A DNA stretch of 25,313 bases from JBBAEV01 sp041655735 (lineage in GTDB: Bacteria > Bacillota_I > Bacilli_A > RF39 > UBA660). The notes beneath the pieces are model-generated. The model was not told the origin of the DNA and ran no database searches. It worked only from the letters and a program-made list of their open reading frames with translations. Position numbers and translations under genes: made by a program. Every line of letters starts with the position of its first letter. Within the stretch, counting starts at the first letter, position 1. The stretch lies in the NCBI GenBank assembly GCA_041655735.1, contig JBBAEV010000011.1, positions 1 through 25,313 of the forward strand, given 5' to 3'. Positions 23,499 through 25,313 of this stretch are shown piece after piece.

Positions 23499-24215
23499 AT
23501 GGAAAGACTACAAAAAGTTATCGCAAGTAGGGGATATACATCTAGAAGGAAAGCAGAAGAACTAATAAAGCAAGGTAAAGTAAAAGTAAATGGAACGTTA
23601 ATAAAAGAATTAGGTACTAAAGTGGATAATAATGCCTTAATTGAAATAGATGGCGTAACTTTAGGTAAAGAAGATAAAAAGTATTATTTATTTTATAAAC
23701 CAGAAGGAATAATATCATCTACTAAAGATCCTAAGGGAAGAAAAACAGTATTAGATTATTTTAAAACAAATGAAAGAATATATCCAATTGGAAGACTTGA
23801 TTATGATACCTCTGGTATTATTTTGCTTACTAATGATGGTGAATTTGCGAATAGTATGATGCATCCAAGGAATGAAATAGATAAAGTATATACTGCTAAA
23901 ATAAAGGGTATTATTGATGGCTATTCAATAAAGAGATTAAAAGCGGGAATTGTTTTAGATGGATATAAAACATCTAATGCTAGAGTTAAATTGAAAGAAA
24001 CAAATAGAAAAAATAAAACCTCTATTGTGGAAATAATAATTCATGAGGGGAGATATCATCAAGTAAAAAGAATGTTTGAAGAAATAGATTATCCTGTTAT
24101 TTTATTAAAAAGAGAAAGAATAGCTTTTCTAGATTTAAAAGGATTAAAAAAGGGAGAATATAGACCTTTAACTATAAAAGAAGTAAAAAAATTATATAGT
24201 ATAATAAAAAAATAA
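23499..24215 (+). CDS. rluB: RluB-type 23S rRNA pseudouridine synthase
   Basis: Isomerises a uridine in 23S rRNA helix 89 or a similar site. The 238-residue protein has an N-terminal S4 RNA-binding domain (ERLQKVIASRGYTSRRKAEELI, GKVKVNG) and a RsuA/RluB-type catalytic domain with GRLDYDTSGIILLTNDGE, where Asp101 is the catalytic residue, and HEGRYHQVKRMFE near the end. Length is normal. AGGTGAT precedes the ATG. The position after spmB matches ypuL/rluB of B. subtilis. RsuA-subfamily specificity for RluB rather than RsuA rests mainly on that context. Confidence 0.93.
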   Translation: MERLQKVIASRGYTSRRKAEELIKQGKVKVNGTLIKELGTKVDNNALIEIDGVTLGKEDKKYYLFYKPEGIISSTKDPKGRKTVLDYFKTNERIYPIGRLDYDTSGIILLTNDGEFANSMMHPRNEIDKVYTAKIKGIIDGYSIKRLKAGIVLDGYKTSNARVKLKETNRKNKTSIVEIIIHEGRYHQVKRMFEEIDYPVILLKRERIAFLDLKGLKKGEYRPLTIKEVKKLYSIIKK

Positions 24216-24302
24216 CAATATATGAACTAATTAATAAAAAGTAAACACGGTTTTTTATGTGTCTACTTTTATCTTACAACTTAATCATATTGTTATTTTT
24301 TT
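24206..24302. terminator. nested double inverted repeat between rluB and ferredoxin
   Basis: An outer perfect 16-bp repeat (24206-24221 and 24287-24302) encloses an inner 12-bp repeat with one mismatch (24237-24248 and 24259-24270; AAAAGTAAACAC against GTGTCTACTTTT). The outer arms contain the stop codons of both convergent genes. The inner hairpin, flanked by A and T runs, is a plausible bidirectional terminator; the outer pairing would extend it into a long stem. Confidence 0.7.
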
Positions 24303-24501
24303 ATTCTTCTTCATCATCTATTTCTATTGCTCCTGTAGGACAACTTTCTACCGCATCTAAAACATCATTTTTCATATCTTCAGATAGCTTGGTGACTTTC
24401 TTTTCCACAATGCCCTCATCATTTAATTCAAATACCTCAGGTACTATTGCTTGACATGCACCACAACCAATACAAGCATCTTTTATTATATTTATTTTCA
24501 T
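24301..24501 (-). CDS. fer: 4Fe-4S ferredoxin
   Basis: A 66-residue single-cluster ferredoxin with Cys10, Cys13 and Cys16 (CIGCGAC) and Cys54 (CPTGAI), an acidic body and an acidic tail. It carries low-potential electrons in the cytoplasm of anaerobes and many Firmicutes. The size and CX2CX2C...C arrangement match Bacillus-type Fer. The start context is GAGGTGATAATATG, and a near-consensus promoter lies upstream. Which electron donor or acceptor it serves is not shown here. Confidence 0.93.
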   Translation of the reverse strand: MKINIIKDACIGCGACQAIVPEVFELNDEGIVEKKVTKLSEDMKNDVLDAVESCPTGAIEIDDEEE

Positions 24502-24520
24502 ATTATCACCTCTTATAAAA

Positions 24521-24549
24521 ATTATACTTTATATCCTTTACAAAATCAA
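24521..24549 (-). promoter_or_regulatory. sigma-A-type promoter of the ferredoxin gene
   Basis: On the minus strand, TTGATT (24544-24549), a 17-base spacer and TATAAT (24521-24526), 20 bases before the ATG. Confidence 0.7.
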
Positions 24550-24580
24550 ATTAAAAAAACTATCCAAATTTATTAAAATA

Positions 24581-24589
24581 TGTTAATAT
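24581..24589 (+). promoter_or_regulatory. candidate extended -10 for the 3'-terminal gene
   Basis: TGTTAATAT (TGn plus TAATAT) lies 21 bases before the ATG at 24610, divergent from the ferredoxin promoter. No clear -35. Confidence 0.35.
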
Positions 24590-24609
24590 CTTGGTATAGA
24601 GGTGTAATT

Positions 24610-25313
24610 ATGGAAGTTAATGAAAATTACAATTATGATGAAAATAATAGAAAAAGTAGATTTAATAGAAATAAAGACTTATATAAAACAATTTATGATG
24701 GTGAAAATTACAATACCAGTGAACAAGTATCCATTGAACCTAAAGAAGTAGGCATTGATTCTATAAGAGAAAAACATTTATCTAGGGAAGAATATCAAAA
24801 AACTAAAGATTATAAAGAAGCTATTAGTGTTGCGACTGTAGATGAGGAACCTGTTATTGAAGAAGAAGTAATGGAAGAAAAAGTATATGATATTAATAGT
24901 ATTATTGAAAAAGCCAAACAAAATAGAGAACTAGATGATAATGGTAGGTTAAAAAATACTTCTTATGATATATTAAGTAAGTTAAATATATCTAATACTA
25001 TTATTCAGGATACCGATGAGATAAAAGAACAAAAAGCTGAAACAGAAAAAGAAGAATTAAAAACATTAATAGATACCGTAACTAGTCATGAACATACGAA
25101 AACCGCAACTCTTTTATCTGATTTGTTACCAGATAATGATAATACTATTGTTACTGAAGCATTATCAGAAACTGTTACAACTGAAACAACTATTGTTAAA
25201 GAAAAAGAAGAATTCTCTAATGATGAATTAAAAAAGGAAAAAGAAGATTCTATTAATGAGGAATTTAAGGAAGATAAAATTGATAAATCATTTTTTACTG
25301 GCAGTTATAAATT
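24610..25313 (+). CDS. acidic, probably disordered protein, 3' end outside window
   Basis: An open frame of 234 codons from ATG 24610 (GAGGTG upstream) to the window edge, with no stop. The sequence is rich in Glu, Lys, Asp, Asn and Thr, has no hydrophobic segment and no recognisable domain. A run of EEEVMEEKV and long KE-rich tracts suggest a flexible charged region, possibly the cytoplasmic part of a membrane protein whose helices lie beyond the window. I do not recognise it. The lack of stops over 700 bases in such AT-rich DNA shows it is a real gene. Confidence 0.8.
   Translation, partial: MEVNENYNYDENNRKSRFNRNKDLYKTIYDGENYNTSEQVSIEPKEVGIDSIREKHLSREEYQKTKDYKEAISVATVDEEPVIEEEVMEEKVYDINSIIEKAKQNRELDDNGRLKNTSYDILSKLNISNTIIQDTDEIKEQKAETEKEELKTLIDTVTSHEHTKTATLLSDLLPDNDNTIVTEALSETVTTETTIVKEKEEFSNDELKKEKEDSINEEFKEDKIDKSFFTGSYK

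Noticed and set aside
23530..23565. AGG reassigned to methionine, as known in one uncultivated Bacilli clade
   Set aside because: AGG encodes a conserved Arg in the S4 domain of RluB (SRRKAEE), so the standard meaning fits.
1..25313. CRISPR arrays, insertion sequences, rRNA genes
   Set aside because: No regularly spaced repeats, transposase motifs or rRNA-like sequence were seen on either strand.

Overview
The window is a strongly AT-rich, densely packed bacterial sequence. Its gene set is that of a low-GC Gram-positive: GatCAB, a dacB-spmA-spmB-rluB order as in Bacillus subtilis, lipoproteins with lipoboxes, and Gram-positive-type conjugation proteins. I infer an uncultivated anaerobic member of the Bacilli or a Mollicutes relative, supported by the 4Fe-4S ferredoxin, Mollicutes-like GatA and GatB motifs and very AT-rich codon use. 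TAA is the main stop codon. TGA ends only a few genes, and all tryptophans in the intact genes are TGG.

Left block (1-9782, plus strand): seven tightly spaced genes of a Gram-positive type IV secretion or conjugation apparatus. In order they are a 5'-truncated VirB6/TrbL-like channel protein with a long coiled-coil tail, a PrgI-like membrane protein, a VirB4 ATPase split into two overlapping genes, a membrane-anchored NlpC/P60-SpoIID wall enzyme, a lipoprotein with an additional C-terminal membrane helix, and a VirD4 coupling ATPase. A terminator follows virD4. No relaxase or integrase is visible, so whether this is a mobile element or a fixed secretion locus is open; genes upstream of the window would decide.

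Middle block (9783-13816, plus strand): a CNNM/CorC-type membrane protein interrupted by one in-frame TGA, a rhodanese, a TVP38/TMEM64-type membrane protein, RmuC, and a two-gene unit of unknown function. The minus-strand block (13819-18575) holds trpS, a small membrane protein, gatB-gatA-gatC in one overlapping operon, and tRNA-Asn directly upstream of gatC.

Right block (18705-25313): a lipoprotein, a GGDEF plus degenerate-EAL protein, a convergent Mesh1-like HD hydrolase, then dacB-spmA-spmB-rluB, a convergent ferredoxin, and the start of a long acidic protein that leaves the window.

The most notable observations are: the in-frame TGA of the corC-like gene lies in the loop of a perfect 10-bp inverted repeat while the downstream frame stays intact to its terminator; the T4SS block carries a split virB4 and an NlpC/P60-SpoIID fusion; terminator hairpins repeatedly incorporate the stop codon of the gene they follow; and the rluB/ferredoxin junction is a nested double inverted repeat. 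There is no gene-free stretch longer than 300 bases.
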